Assembly (NCBI GenBank): GCA_015060885.1
Contig: SUXO01000008.1
Span: forward strand, 1-64,000
DNA from: Bacteroidales bacterium
GTDB taxonomy: Bacteria > Bacteroidota > Bacteroidia > Bacteroidales > Bacteroidaceae
Length of the DNA stretch: 64,000 bases
Reading direction: 5' to 3'
Shown: in pieces, positions 25,601 to 33,278 of the stretch
How the letters are laid out: every line of letters begins with the position of its first letter
Position numbering within the stretch: position 1 is the first letter of the stretch
Notes under the pieces: model-generated
What the model was told of the DNA's origin: nothing
Databases searched by the model: none
What the model saw: only the letters and a program-made list of their open reading frames with translations
Made by a program: the position numbers and the translations under genes

Positions 25601-28207
25601 ATATATGGCAAGTGTCTCCTTGTCGGGGAGGAGTGTCATTGACGAGTAGGCCGAAGATGCGTTGGAGATGGCAATCTTTGTCCAACCGCTCGATAGTTTT
25701 GTGGGGGTGTAGTCGTCGGGGTTGTTGCTCAACACCTTGTAGAATATTGCAACATTGCTGCGGTCGTTGCCTGTGGGAGCCGACTGGAAGAGTACGTTGC
25801 CCACGAGGATGGGTTCGCCGTTGGTGCTGTTGCCGCCCCATTTGAGGTCGCCGACATCGTTGGTCGACACTTCGCCAACCCAGCTGCCCTCGCCTGTTTC
25901 GGTATTGGTGTAGCGGAATACATTGAAGTAGCGGCCGTTGTATTTGCGGCTGCTCAACAGTACACTGCCGTCGGGGAGCTCCTCACACTTAGGCTCGTTA
26001 CCCCATTTCGAGGGGCAGTTTTCGTAACCGAGCTCGCCGAGGAGTTTCCAGCTCTTTCCAAAGTCGTCGGAGTAGATGGCATAGTTGTGGTGCTGGCGGT
26101 TGGTCATTGTCACAGTCCACACAGCGCAATATATACGGTAGTGTGTACCCACTTTAATCTTGCTGCTCTGTGCAATACGGCCGGCACCGATGAACATTGA
26201 ACTTGAATGTACAGTGCCTTCGCTGTCCTTGAAGAGGGGGTAAAGGTCGTAGGTGACCTCTTCGGGTTCACCAACTTCCCACTCCTGTGTGCTTTCGTTG
26301 AACTTTATGTAGAGGCGTGCCACACGGTTGGGGTTTTCGGGGTTCTCCTCGGTGCCTGCGCCGTAGTTTCCGTCCCAGCAGGTGCGGTTGCCGCAAACGC
26401 TCATGACGAGTACCTCGTTGGTCTCGCGGTCGGCAACGATAGCGGGGTCACCGAATCCCAGTTTCCATATTCCTTCGTTGGTGTGGCCCAAACCATCGGC
26501 AATGGTTACCGACTCGGTCCAGCTATGGCCGTTCCACTCGCTGCCGGCAGCTGTGCTGTGGCGCATAACGAGGTCCACCTCGCCGTAACCTATGTCGTTG
26601 CCGCAGGGGCGGTAGTCGTTTATTGCAAACACATAGCCGTTGGCTGTGGTTGCAAGGGCGGGAATACGGTATGGCTTGCCGTTGGGGCCGGGTGAGTAGA
26701 ACAGGTACTGGTACTTGTTGGCTTTGTCCACTGCAATGTTCACGTTGACGGTGAGGCCGCCTTCGGGCAATGTCTGGTTCTCTATCGATTCGCTGCCATT
26801 GAAATCCATTGTCCAGCCGTGGCACATATAACCCTTTGAGAAGCTGAATGTGGCTCCTACGGGGAGGTACATTGTGCTCGATGCGGGAATGGTTGTCTTT
26901 TCGAGCATAGTGGTGCTGGCTGCACCGTTGATGTTTATGGCAAGTTCGCCAATCTTATAGTTCTGCTCGTAACCGCCCTCGGTTTGTGCATTGTAATTTA
27001 CTGTCAAGGCTTTGTCCTTGCCAATCTTCTTTATCAGCCAGGTAGAACCTCCGTCGCTTGTGTTGTAGAGTTTTATGTTCTGTCCGACACCGCCAAACAT
27101 ATTGAAACTCTGTCCGGTGTTTCCTTTGGGGCATATTGCAAAGGCTCCGTCGGCCTGTGAAACAAGGCAGAGGTCGGTTCCGTTGGCAGTGAGTGTGGCT
27201 GCCGAGCCGCTTCCTGTACCGGCAAGTGTGACTGCGAGTGCATTGCCGGCTGTGCAGCTGTACATCTTGAACGATTCAGCTGTTCCTACAAGATACCATA
27301 TCTCGTTCTCGCCATAAATGCTGCTGCCGCTGTTTACGGCATTGCCGGCATAGCTTGCGGCGGCATTCATCTTAATTGAATAACCTTTGTTGCGGTTGTT
27401 GTATATGGCAACGGGTATGGGGCTTGCGAGTGACGGCGAGAAGATGTCGAGGCTGTAACGTGCTTCGATGCTGATGCTCTCGTCGAGTGTGTTCACTGTA
27501 TATTCGGTACCCAGGTTCTCTTCGCCGTTGAAGAAACCCACAAATGTGTATGGGTTGTTCGCTGTGGCTGTTAGTGTCACGGGGAGTGTAACGGTGTTTT
27601 CCCACTCGTTGTAGGGGAGCGTCTTTGCTTCACCGTTTACGAGAATGGAACCTGCACCAGTGTAATTGGCGGTCACGTTCAGCTGGTTGCCGCTGGGCTC
27701 GATGTACTCCACGAATACGTAGTCGGTACACCAGTTGCCACTTGTCTGGTTGTATGTGGCTGTTGACTGGTCAAAAGTGCTGCCGTCGTTCTTTGTTACC
27801 AGATAACGGCTTGCTCCATCGGACCAGATGGTTGTTCCGTCGTGTGTTGCTGCGGTCTTTCCAAGAGTGAAGTTGTAGGCTGCATCGGCAAGGGCCTTGT
27901 GCCCAAGATATTTTGCAGTGTTGCCCACATTCTGGAATGTGTACTTGTCGTTGGTAACAGTACAGAGCCATACATAGTTGTTGTTGCTCTCGTCGACAGC
28001 GGTGCTTAATGCCAGTGTTCCGTCATTGTTGTAGAAGTAACGGGGAACATAAGCGCCGTTGTAGTAGGTGTCGGCATAGATATAGTACTTCTTGCCGCTC
28101 TCGGGCGTGCCGGTTGAGGTATCGCTCATTATCGGCACTCCTGCCCAAACGTTTGCAATGCTCATAAAGAGTGTGAGCAAATACAAAAACAGTCTTTTGG
28201 TTCTCAT
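19637..28207 (-). CDS. Giant secreted GH33 sialidase-GH95 alpha-L-fucosidase multimodular enzyme
   Basis: A 2856-aa protein with a signal peptide (residues 1-22). Beta-trefoil-like binding regions occupy about 35-395. GH33 sialidase spans about 495-900: YRIP with Arg514, likely acid/base Asp531, Asp-box SDDFGKSW (713-720), Glu742/743, Arg816, and nucleophile-type Tyr854 in AYSSM. Four related about 135-aa binding-like modules follow (909-1470). GH95 alpha-L-fucosidase spans about 1490-2270: LPIGNGQFG, HANINVQMNYW (Asn1822/Asn1824), YSPEHGPG (Glu1961) and FQIDGNFG (Asp2154). Then come a CBM32-like F5/8C domain (2310-2472), a coiled segment (2480-2528), another trefoil-like region (2535-2660) and a sorting-like tail (FDLTGRKLNKITAPGIYIINGKKV). 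It could remove both sialic acid and fucose caps from mucin or milk glycans. Residue roles are by family analogy. No SusC/D pair or other glycosidase flanks it. Confidence 0.88.
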   Translation of the reverse strand: MRTKRLFLYLLTLFMSIANVWAGVPIMSDTSTGTPESGKKYYIYADTYYNGAYVPRYFYNNDGTLALSTAVDESNNNYVWLCTVTNDKYTFQNVGNTAKYLGHKALADAAYNFTLGKTAATHDGTTIWSDGASRYLVTKNDGSTFDQSTATYNQTSGNWCTDYVFVEYIEPSGNQLNVTANYTGAGSILVNGEAKTLPYNEWENTVTLPVTLTATANNPYTFVGFFNGEENLGTEYTVNTLDESISIEARYSLDIFSPSLASPIPVAIYNNRNKGYSIKMNAAASYAGNAVNSGSSIYGENEIWYLVGTAESFKMYSCTAGNALAVTLAGTGSGSAATLTANGTDLCLVSQADGAFAICPKGNTGQSFNMFGGVGQNIKLYNTSDGGSTWLIKKIGKDKALTVNYNAQTEGGYEQNYKIGELAININGAASTTMLEKTTIPASSTMYLPVGATFSFSKGYMCHGWTMDFNGSESIENQTLPEGGLTVNVNIAVDKANKYQYLFYSPGPNGKPYRIPALATTANGYVFAINDYRPCGNDIGYGEVDLVMRHSTAAGSEWNGHSWTESVTIADGLGHTNEGIWKLGFGDPAIVADRETNEVLVMSVCGNRTCWDGNYGAGTEENPENPNRVARLYIKFNESTQEWEVGEPEEVTYDLYPLFKDSEGTVHSSSMFIGAGRIAQSSKIKVGTHYRIYCAVWTVTMTNRQHHNYAIYSDDFGKSWKLLGELGYENCPSKWGNEPKCEELPDGSVLLSSRKYNGRYFNVFRYTNTETGEGSWVGEVSTNDVGDLKWGGNSTNGEPILVGNVLFQSAPTGNDRSNVAIFYKVLSNNPDDYTPTKLSSGWTKIAISNASSAYSSMTLLPDKETLAIYYEEAPGGYSMVYLPLKLKEILPADVYEALSALPPTFASEATPVWHQIKFSATGDVLCDQGAGNNAATATAEETDACKWNIVGGKDGFYLVSKLGNYLAYDAANNIYKTTANKSEKVALTLKENIKGSWEIMRKGSNKSMSQVATTRAITGSVADADILGDANQIAFLDVTPVVYDPAIFSTEDAPVWYQVIFQNGKWALADQGSEQNALTASNNSSDDAQKWQFIGTPESFYMKSKNGYWLGFSTSTSFYYSTSETNKTELKVFKTSNSSYAGAYEIQRVGASDCMNMYQGAGAGKKISNWTVGDGGNPVAFVEESNEPEVIELPFFSTEEAPEYWWVQFRTGSAVLADQGADSNVQTAAKSYTNAQLWQLVGDETGFYMKNKNGNYLSWNSTGSRFATSSSAENKATLVLHENSNAGYYEIQLSGSNYMNQFGGTGTGKELGVWNAGDPNNILTFVSAEPTFPNFSDEENSYWYFIKFGNGGWVIEDKGTGSNVQTASIDDLNTQKWKLVGTKENCQIVNKDGNYLTYDGSRVKTSTTADAQGFKVVPTENSSYPLYFEIQHASSTTTAFNMFGGAGAGKEIGLWNFNDGGNPLQFISEADIVYPEFRVAESSPATPEEKLTLWYTQPATATGVANTWMEYSLPIGNGQFGASLFGGVAKDEILFNDKTLWSGGPNEYGYYLPFGSVYIEDISGNFTYNCTKPVKNYYRDLNLATATGTVTYEDINGVKYTKQYIASNPDNAVVTKITASEAGKLNFRITMESGKPTVNASTSYSNGYAQFTGKLQTVSYNATLKVVAKGGFTSTGAEGIIVEEADEVLLVLVGSTDFVGNDASHVNGNAENLPADNKAQADAVAERGWNAVYAAHVADHQEFFNRVTLELDGVENNLPTNELITEYNAASGARNLMLEQLYYNYGRYLSIASSRGADLPNNLQGIWNNTCTPPWHSDIHANINVQMNYWPVSAGNLNEMYEPFLNYIINEAAQPEWRTLASNAVTFLNSTLGTTTAVRQDSWTCYTENNIFGGYSTFMTNYVIANAWYVTHLWQHYRYTLDKTYLAKAFPAMKGSSLFWADRMILASDGTYECPNEYSPEHGPGSENAVAHAQQIAWESIDNTIKAADILGGVEADIISQEDYDLLKDRLAKMDRGLAIEQYEANGNWPAERNGIKAGDNLIREWKYSRFYTSNDQGHRHMSHLMALYPFGQLTPADEELFEAAINSMKLRGDESTGWSMGWKINLWARALMGDRSHAILRKALKHSTSYGTNAGAGGIYYNLYDSHAPFQIDGNFGACSGINEMLLQSHTDVIDILPALPTEWSKGSISGLKAVGDFTVDIEWESNQANKVTITNNQGQPCYVKCAGIADADVLVNGTAVALGEEKTVNGLVCYQIESGAGDKIVITFSNATQTDKSALEALIAQTEELIDQCYDYYTQEATLSTTEGDNYYLWSNADHNDHNSSTDGGGVPALIDGKSGTYLHTNWNNSVTGITDDHFIQVNLGDGNAVSEFKFHYQARTGGGLGDYPKTIKIQGSTDGTSFEDIATVEPRNENGGTIQNGAEWTSAVIGNGKEYSYLRFYVTATTTNKTAGGHIYWHMAEFNLMPRSAEPAINHTGKIFEETIAAAQTEVEKSTAALTATQTVAEYKATLADLQTAYDNLLAAITVTGPETGKYYRLKGKNSGNYIDAVNLYSGDQMGMKSDAECDLTGTIFYLDENNRLLNYATGTYIYGTRHIGTVDTAEKNAWTFSRSAYNSDSWTLTSNSGSSKQLHDNTNRADRCSSICGTKHDFIIEEVTELPITISAAGYASFYAPVETAIADGIEAYYINEVEGNYAILSKIEDNIIPAETGVILKGEGTHKATINYEGTTASLDANLLTGTVEKSLITKESGDAYYILGKVDGVTGMYNPVNGSDANTFYNASHKAYMVIEGSNQTIGYSFSFDWNGTTDIEEIEDEENENVVTTIFDLTGRKLNKITAPGIYIINGKKVYAE

Positions 28208-28368
28208 AAGTGTGATTAATTAAAAGTTATATAAAATTATAAATTGTTCGGATTTTGCTCCAATTTGCAAATAAACTAAAAAAAATGCAAACGGCATTGC
28301 GTTTTGCTCTTTTAATTTATAATGTAATAATTATTGTATATTGCTTGCAAGAAAGAATTTCCTTTCCG

Positions 28369-28400
28369 CTTGTTTTTGAGCGGGTTTTGTGTTATCTTCG
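28369..28400 (+). promoter_or_regulatory. Candidate promoter for rpe-comEC
   Basis: CTTG (28369-28372), a 20-bp spacer and TATCTTCG (28393-28400) fit the Bacteroidota pattern with TTCG in place of TTTG. It lies in the divergent gap between the giant glycosidase gene and rpe, 39 nt before the rpe start. Confidence 0.6.
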
Positions 28401-28438
28401 CATAGTGTAATGGCTTTTGCCCTTAAAATTCGTGTATT

Positions 28439-29089
28439 ATGAGTAAAATAGTGTCGCCGTCGCTCTTGTCGGCCAATTTCGGTAATTTGCAGAAGGATTT
28501 GGAGATGATTAACCGCAGCGAGGCTGACTGGTTGCATATAGATGTTATGGATGGGGTATTCGTGCCCAATATCTCTTTCGGCCCTCCTGTGCTAAAATAT
28601 GTTGCACAGTTGTGTACAAAGCCACTCGATGTGCATCTGATGGTTGTGAACCCGATGAATTACCTCGATGCGGTGAAGGCGTTGAATGCCCGCATTATGA
28701 ACATTCATTACGAGGCTTGCACTCATTTGCATCGTGCGGTTACACAGATAAAAGATGCCGGTATGATGGCAGGTGTAACCCTGAATCCCTCAACGCCGGT
28801 GTGTATGCTGAAAGATATTATTGAGGAACTCGACCTTGTGCTGCTGATGAGCGTCAATCCCGGTTTCGGGGGACAGAAGTTCATTCCTCACACAGTGGAG
28901 AAGGTGCGTGAATTGCGCGAACTGATAGATGCGACCGGGTCGAAGGCTGTTATTGAGGTCGACGGCGGTGTGAATGCATCAACAGGCGCTTTGCTTGCCC
29001 GGGCCGGTGCCGATGCATTGGTTGCCGGCAATGCTGTCTTCGGTGCCGAAAATCCCGAGGCTGTAATTTCGGCCTTGCGTGCATTGTAA
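28439..29089 (+). CDS. rpe: Ribulose-phosphate 3-epimerase
   Basis: A 216-aa TIM-barrel enzyme that interconverts ribulose 5-phosphate and xylulose 5-phosphate in the pentose phosphate pathway. Family signatures are all present: SPSLLSANFGNL, HIDVMDGVFVPNISFGP, LDVHLMV, SVNPGFGGQKF and VDGGVN near the C-terminus (phosphate binding). Full length for the family. It overlaps comEC by about 11 nt if the GTG start of the latter is used. Confidence 0.95.
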   Translation: MSKIVSPSLLSANFGNLQKDLEMINRSEADWLHIDVMDGVFVPNISFGPPVLKYVAQLCTKPLDVHLMVVNPMNYLDAVKALNARIMNIHYEACTHLHRAVTQIKDAGMMAGVTLNPSTPVCMLKDIIEELDLVLLMSVNPGFGGQKFIPHTVEKVRELRELIDATGSKAVIEVDGGVNASTGALLARAGADALVAGNAVFGAENPEAVISALRAL

Positions 29090-31205
29090 CGGAGTGAATG
29101 GTTTCGATATAAAGAATTACCCTCTGCTTAAACTGGCGTTGCCGCTGGTTGCAGGCATTGTTACGGGGTGGCTGTGTAGCGTGGATGTGCTGCACACGGC
29201 CACCTTGTTTGTTCTGTCGTTGCTCCTGCTTGCGGCAGGGATGCTGTCGCCTGCTCCTCGTTGGCTGTTCGGTGCAGGTGCTGTCGGTGTTATGCTTTCG
29301 GTGGGTATCTTTGTTATTACCTGTGATAAGGAGGCCGAAAATCCGGAATGGAGCGGTGAAAAGGGTGTTTTTGAGGCGCAGTTGCTCGAAGTTCCCCATA
29401 GACAGGGCGTGGCGACACGGGCGTTGGCGCGTGTTAGGCAGGCGGCTCCTGTTTCTGTGGCGGGTGCGCGTAACGAAGGCGTTGTACAACTATATTTTGC
29501 CAATAGCGTAGAGGCGGAGGCACTGAACGTAGGCGACAAGGTGCGCTTTGAGGGGGTGGTGCTGAACCCTGCCAACAACGGCAACCCTGCGGAGTTCGAC
29601 GCTGTGCGATATATGCGTGTGAAGGGTATAACAGGCTCGGTGTATCTTCCTATAAGCAGTTGGGAATTCCTGGGTGCCGGTGAACGTGGCATTGCAATGC
29701 TTGCTCTTTCTTTGCGCGAAAAGGTGCTGGATATGTATGAACGGCTCGGTTTCAAGGGTGATGACCTTGCGCTTCTCTCGGCTTTTTCGGTTGGTGAAAG
29801 ACGTGGCTTTCCCCGCTATTTGAGCGATGCCTATGCGGCGGCGGGTGTGAGTCACGTTCTTGCATTGTCGGGCTTGCACCTGGGTATGTTCTATATGGTT
29901 GCTGCCGCGCTCTTCTCTTTGATGGGCGGTGGCCGCAAGGTCTTTATAATAAGGGAATTGCTTGTTCTCCTTTTGCTGTGGGCCTTTGCTTTTGTCGCGG
30001 GGCTCACCCCGTCGGTTGTACGTGCCGCCACGCTATTTACTCTTGTGGGGGTGGGGCGTTGCTTGCGACGCGACGGGTCGGCATTGAACTCTTTGGCGGT
30101 GGCTGCGGTGGCAATGCTTCTTGTGTCGCCACGCTTGCTGTTCGATGTAGGCTTCCAGCTCTCTTTCTCGTCGGTTGCGGCAATTCTGTTGTTGCTCCCC
30201 TGGCTGCGTCGCGTGTTGCGCTGTGATGCGTACGGCAGGGTGTATGGGGTTGCTTCGTCACTTGTGGCGGTATCGCTGGCGGCACAGGTGGGCGTGTTCC
30301 CCTTTGTGTGGTACTATTTCGGTACATTCCCTTTGTATTTTCTCTTTGCCAATCTGTTGCTGGTGCCGCTTGCCTCGTTGCTTATGCTTCTTGTGGTAGG
30401 TTTGTGGCTGACAGCCTTCTGCTCCACAATCCAATTGCCTTTTGTTTGGCTGTTGTCGCAGTTGCTCTCTTTAATGAATGGCATTGTGGACTATGTAGCA
30501 TCCTTGCCGGCAGCTTCTGTTATGTTGCCGCAGGTGAGTGTGCCGGGTGCCTGTTTTGCGGCGTTGCTCTTGGCGGTTCTTTTGTGGTCGGCAATGAACA
30601 GGAGGTTTATGGCGACGCTGTTGTCGGCAGTTGTTGTATGCGCTGTGGCCCTGTTGAATGTTTTCGCAACGCGCGGCAGTGGTGCCGGAGATGCTCTGCT
30701 GCTTTTCAATAACAGAAAGATGGCGGCTGTGCTGGCCGTTACTGCCGGTGGCGATACCTATATGCTTTCGTCGGTGCCGCAGTTCGATGCCGATTGTGAG
30801 CACGTTGTTATGCCTTATGTGAAAAGAGAGTGCTTGAAGGAGCCTTGTTGGGCTGCCGACGGGTATTGTGATTCGGTGTTGGAGTGTGCCGGCGGGCTTG
30901 TCTCTTTCGGCGGTTTGCGTGTGCAGATGCTTGCCGATGATTGCTGGCTTTTCGACAGTGTGCAGTGTCCTGTGGATGCCCTGTTGTTGTGTCGCGGCTT
31001 TTTGGGGCCGGTCGAGGAGGTGCTGTTCCATTACCCAGCGAGGTGTGTAATTCTCGATGGCTCGCTCTACGAGGGCAGCAGCCGACGGCTGCTGCGCGAG
31101 TGCAGGCAGGCAGGGGTAACCTGTGTGGATATTTCACAGGCAGGCGCGCTGAAACTGGTTGGGCGGGGCGAAGACTTCTCGCTGGAATTTATGCGCGGGA
31201 AGTGA
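29079..31205 (+). CDS. comEC: ComEC/Rec2-family competence-type DNA channel protein
   Basis: A 708-aa polytopic membrane protein with N-terminal membrane segments, an OB-like DUF4131 region (about 120-200) and the competence domain with the signature SHVLALSGLHLGMFY (about 262-276), followed by many transmembrane helices. The C-terminal metallo-beta-lactamase-like part (about 535-700) is short and lacks an obvious HxHxDH motif. Family role: passage of single-stranded DNA across the inner membrane. The called start is GTG at 29079, overlapping rpe; another GTG at 29094 would avoid the overlap and looks equally possible. Confidence 0.88.
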   Translation: MHCNGVNGFDIKNYPLLKLALPLVAGIVTGWLCSVDVLHTATLFVLSLLLLAAGMLSPAPRWLFGAGAVGVMLSVGIFVITCDKEAENPEWSGEKGVFEAQLLEVPHRQGVATRALARVRQAAPVSVAGARNEGVVQLYFANSVEAEALNVGDKVRFEGVVLNPANNGNPAEFDAVRYMRVKGITGSVYLPISSWEFLGAGERGIAMLALSLREKVLDMYERLGFKGDDLALLSAFSVGERRGFPRYLSDAYAAAGVSHVLALSGLHLGMFYMVAAALFSLMGGGRKVFIIRELLVLLLLWAFAFVAGLTPSVVRAATLFTLVGVGRCLRRDGSALNSLAVAAVAMLLVSPRLLFDVGFQLSFSSVAAILLLLPWLRRVLRCDAYGRVYGVASSLVAVSLAAQVGVFPFVWYYFGTFPLYFLFANLLLVPLASLLMLLVVGLWLTAFCSTIQLPFVWLLSQLLSLMNGIVDYVASLPAASVMLPQVSVPGACFAALLLAVLLWSAMNRRFMATLLSAVVVCAVALLNVFATRGSGAGDALLLFNNRKMAAVLAVTAGGDTYMLSSVPQFDADCEHVVMPYVKRECLKEPCWAADGYCDSVLECAGGLVSFGGLRVQMLADDCWLFDSVQCPVDALLLCRGFLGPVEEVLFHYPARCVILDGSLYEGSSRRLLRECRQAGVTCVDISQAGALKLVGRGEDFSLEFMRGK

Positions 31206-31477
31206 TTATTTTGCAAGAGTGTGTTGCTAAAATGATGTGCGTTGAGTAACTTCGCGTAATGATATTTGGAAATTGATTGAATTTATTATATAAAATACAT
31301 TAAAGCTGGATGGAGTGATGTTTCGGCTTGTTTTGAGCCTGTTTCTTGCACCTTTTCTTCCTTTAAATTTGGAAATAGTCCGCTATTGCCTGCATTTGAA
31401 GTAATAAAATCTGCTAAAAAACATTCCTAAAACAATCGTGAAATAAATTTTAAACAGCTTCATAAATTGAATTTTTT

Positions 31478-32509
31478 ATGCTTGAAAGGTTGATAACGGA
31501 GGCCCAGGTGTCGGCCCTGAAAAATATTATAGAGAGTAACAGAAAGTTTGTGGTGTTGGCCCATAAAAATCCCGATGGCGATGCTGTGGGCTCCTCCCTT
31601 GCCTGTATGCTATATCTGCGTAGTCTGGGAAAGGTTGCCGATGTGGTTCTTCCCAATAACTTCCCCGATTTTTTAAGGTGGTTGCCCTCGGCCGGTGAAA
31701 TAGTCATATATGAAAACCACAAGGAGAAGGCTGTGGAGTTGATAAAAGCGGCCGATGTTATTTTTTGCCTCGACTTCAATGCCTTGTCGCGCTTGGGAGA
31801 ACTTGGCGATGCGGTTGCAGCATCATCGGCGCAGAGAGTGCTTCTCGACCACCATCTGTACCCCGAAGAGGGCTTCTCGGTTGCGGTATCTTCCCCCACG
31901 GCCTGTGCTACATCGGAACTTGTATTCCGTATGATATACAGGGTTTCCACTCTCGATGCTCTCGACCTCGCAATGGCAAAGGCTATGTACACGGGTATGA
32001 TGACCGATACCGGCTCGTTTGCCTACGCATCGAACCGCAAGGATATATATCTTATCGTGGCTGAACTTATAGCGAAAGGGGTTGACAAGGATGTTATTTA
32101 CCGCAAGGTCTTTTATAACTATTCCGAATCGCGCCTGAAACTTATGGGTTATGTCCTGTATGAAAAATTACAGTTCTTCCCCCATAAGAACGCCTCGCTC
32201 ATAACGCTTACATACGACGAACTTAAACGCTTTAACGTAATGAAAGGCGACACCGAGGGCCTTGTGAACCTCCCCTTGCAGAAGAAAGGGCTGCGTCTGT
32301 CGTGTTTCCTGCGCGAGGAGCAACCCGGTAAGATAAATGTGTCGTTACGCAGTGTGGGCGATTTTCCGTGCAACACTCTTGCTGCCGATTTCTTTAACGG
32401 CGGAGGGCACAAGAATGCATCGGGTGGTGAGGTGCACGATTCTATGGAGGCGGCAGTGCAGCGTTTCAAAAAGGCAGTGGAGGCTTACGAGGCGTTGCTT
32501 ACAAAGTGA
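31478..32509 (+). CDS. nrnA: DHH-family phosphoesterase, NrnA-like oligoribonuclease/pAp phosphatase
   Basis: A 343-aa protein with both DHH domains: AHKNPDGDAVGS near residue 30 (metal site), DFNALSRLG, the LLDHHLYP DHH motif (about 125), and the C-terminal DHHA1 signature FFNGGGHKNASGG (about 305-317). This set matches NrnA/RecJ-like bifunctional enzymes that degrade nano-RNAs and 3',5'-pAp. The 272-nt gap before it (31206-31477) is AT-rich and shows no clear gene or hairpin. The order rpe-comEC-nrnA-lipoprotein-glmM is, from memory, conserved in Bacteroides. Confidence 0.9.
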   Translation: MLERLITEAQVSALKNIIESNRKFVVLAHKNPDGDAVGSSLACMLYLRSLGKVADVVLPNNFPDFLRWLPSAGEIVIYENHKEKAVELIKAADVIFCLDFNALSRLGELGDAVAASSAQRVLLDHHLYPEEGFSVAVSSPTACATSELVFRMIYRVSTLDALDLAMAKAMYTGMMTDTGSFAYASNRKDIYLIVAELIAKGVDKDVIYRKVFYNYSESRLKLMGYVLYEKLQFFPHKNASLITLTYDELKRFNVMKGDTEGLVNLPLQKKGLRLSCFLREEQPGKINVSLRSVGDFPCNTLAADFFNGGGHKNASGGEVHDSMEAAVQRFKKAVEAYEALLTK

Positions 32510-32632
32510 TTATGCACGATTGTAACAGACTGAAAGATTTTTTATTTTATTTTTTCAAATATATTTTTGAAGTTTCGCAACTTAATTGTATTTTTGAATT
32601 TGATATACAATTTGTGGAAAGAAATAAGTTTT

Positions 32633-33256
32633 ATGATGAATAACCGTTGGCTTTTGTTGCTGCTGTTGCCTTTGTCGCTCATTCTCGTGTCGTGCGAGGA
32701 CGAGGTGTCCTATTCCGATATGAAGGACAAGGAGCAGGCGGCGATAGACCGTTTTATGGCCCTGGATGGCGTAGTTGTAATATCCCCGGCCCAATTTATA
32801 TTGCAGAATTATACTACAAACGTGGATAACAATGAATATGTTCTTATCGACGATGTATATGTGCAGTTTGTGAGAAATCCTTACGATGTGCCCGGTGCAA
32901 AGAAAATTGAGCAGGGCGAGTCAATGACTCTTCTGGTTAGCTACACCGAGTACAGTATGATGGAAGGCAGTATAATGTCGACAAACGAACAGGAGTCGGA
33001 CCTCGACGAAATGACCGTTACAAACGACAGCGGCTCTTTCTCGGCCTCTTTCCTGTCGGGTGTGATGATGGATAACTACGGAACAAGCGCTGTACCGAGC
33101 GGTTGGCTGGTGGTTATGCCCTATCTCCATTTTACACGCAGCCAGGCCAATCTGGCCGAGGTAAACCTCATTGTTCCCCACACGGCAGGAACCTCGCTGG
33201 CAGCAACCTATGTTTACCCCTGTTTCTACAACATTACATTCCAACCCGCAAGATAA
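32633..33256 (+). CDS. DUF4827-like lipoprotein
   Basis: A 207-aa lipoprotein. I use the start at 32633 (MMNNRWLLLLLLPLSLILVSC) rather than the track start at 32567, since it gives a clean signal with lipobox LVSC. The mature part (YSDMKDKEQAAIDRFMA...) resembles the DUF4827 family of Bacteroidales envelope lipoproteins located next to glmM; the function is unknown. No catalytic motif is visible. Confidence 0.75.
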   Translation: MMNNRWLLLLLLPLSLILVSCEDEVSYSDMKDKEQAAIDRFMALDGVVVISPAQFILQNYTTNVDNNEYVLIDDVYVQFVRNPYDVPGAKKIEQGESMTLLVSYTEYSMMEGSIMSTNEQESDLDEMTVTNDSGSFSASFLSGVMMDNYGTSAVPSGWLVVMPYLHFTRSQANLAEVNLIVPHTAGTSLAATYVYPCFYNITFQPAR

Positions 33257-33278
33257 CCTATACTAAATAAAAACTTAT

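Noticed and set aside
31206-31477. Gap before nrnA examined for small genes or RNAs
   Set aside because: AT-rich sequence without hairpin, promoter box or frame I could defend.
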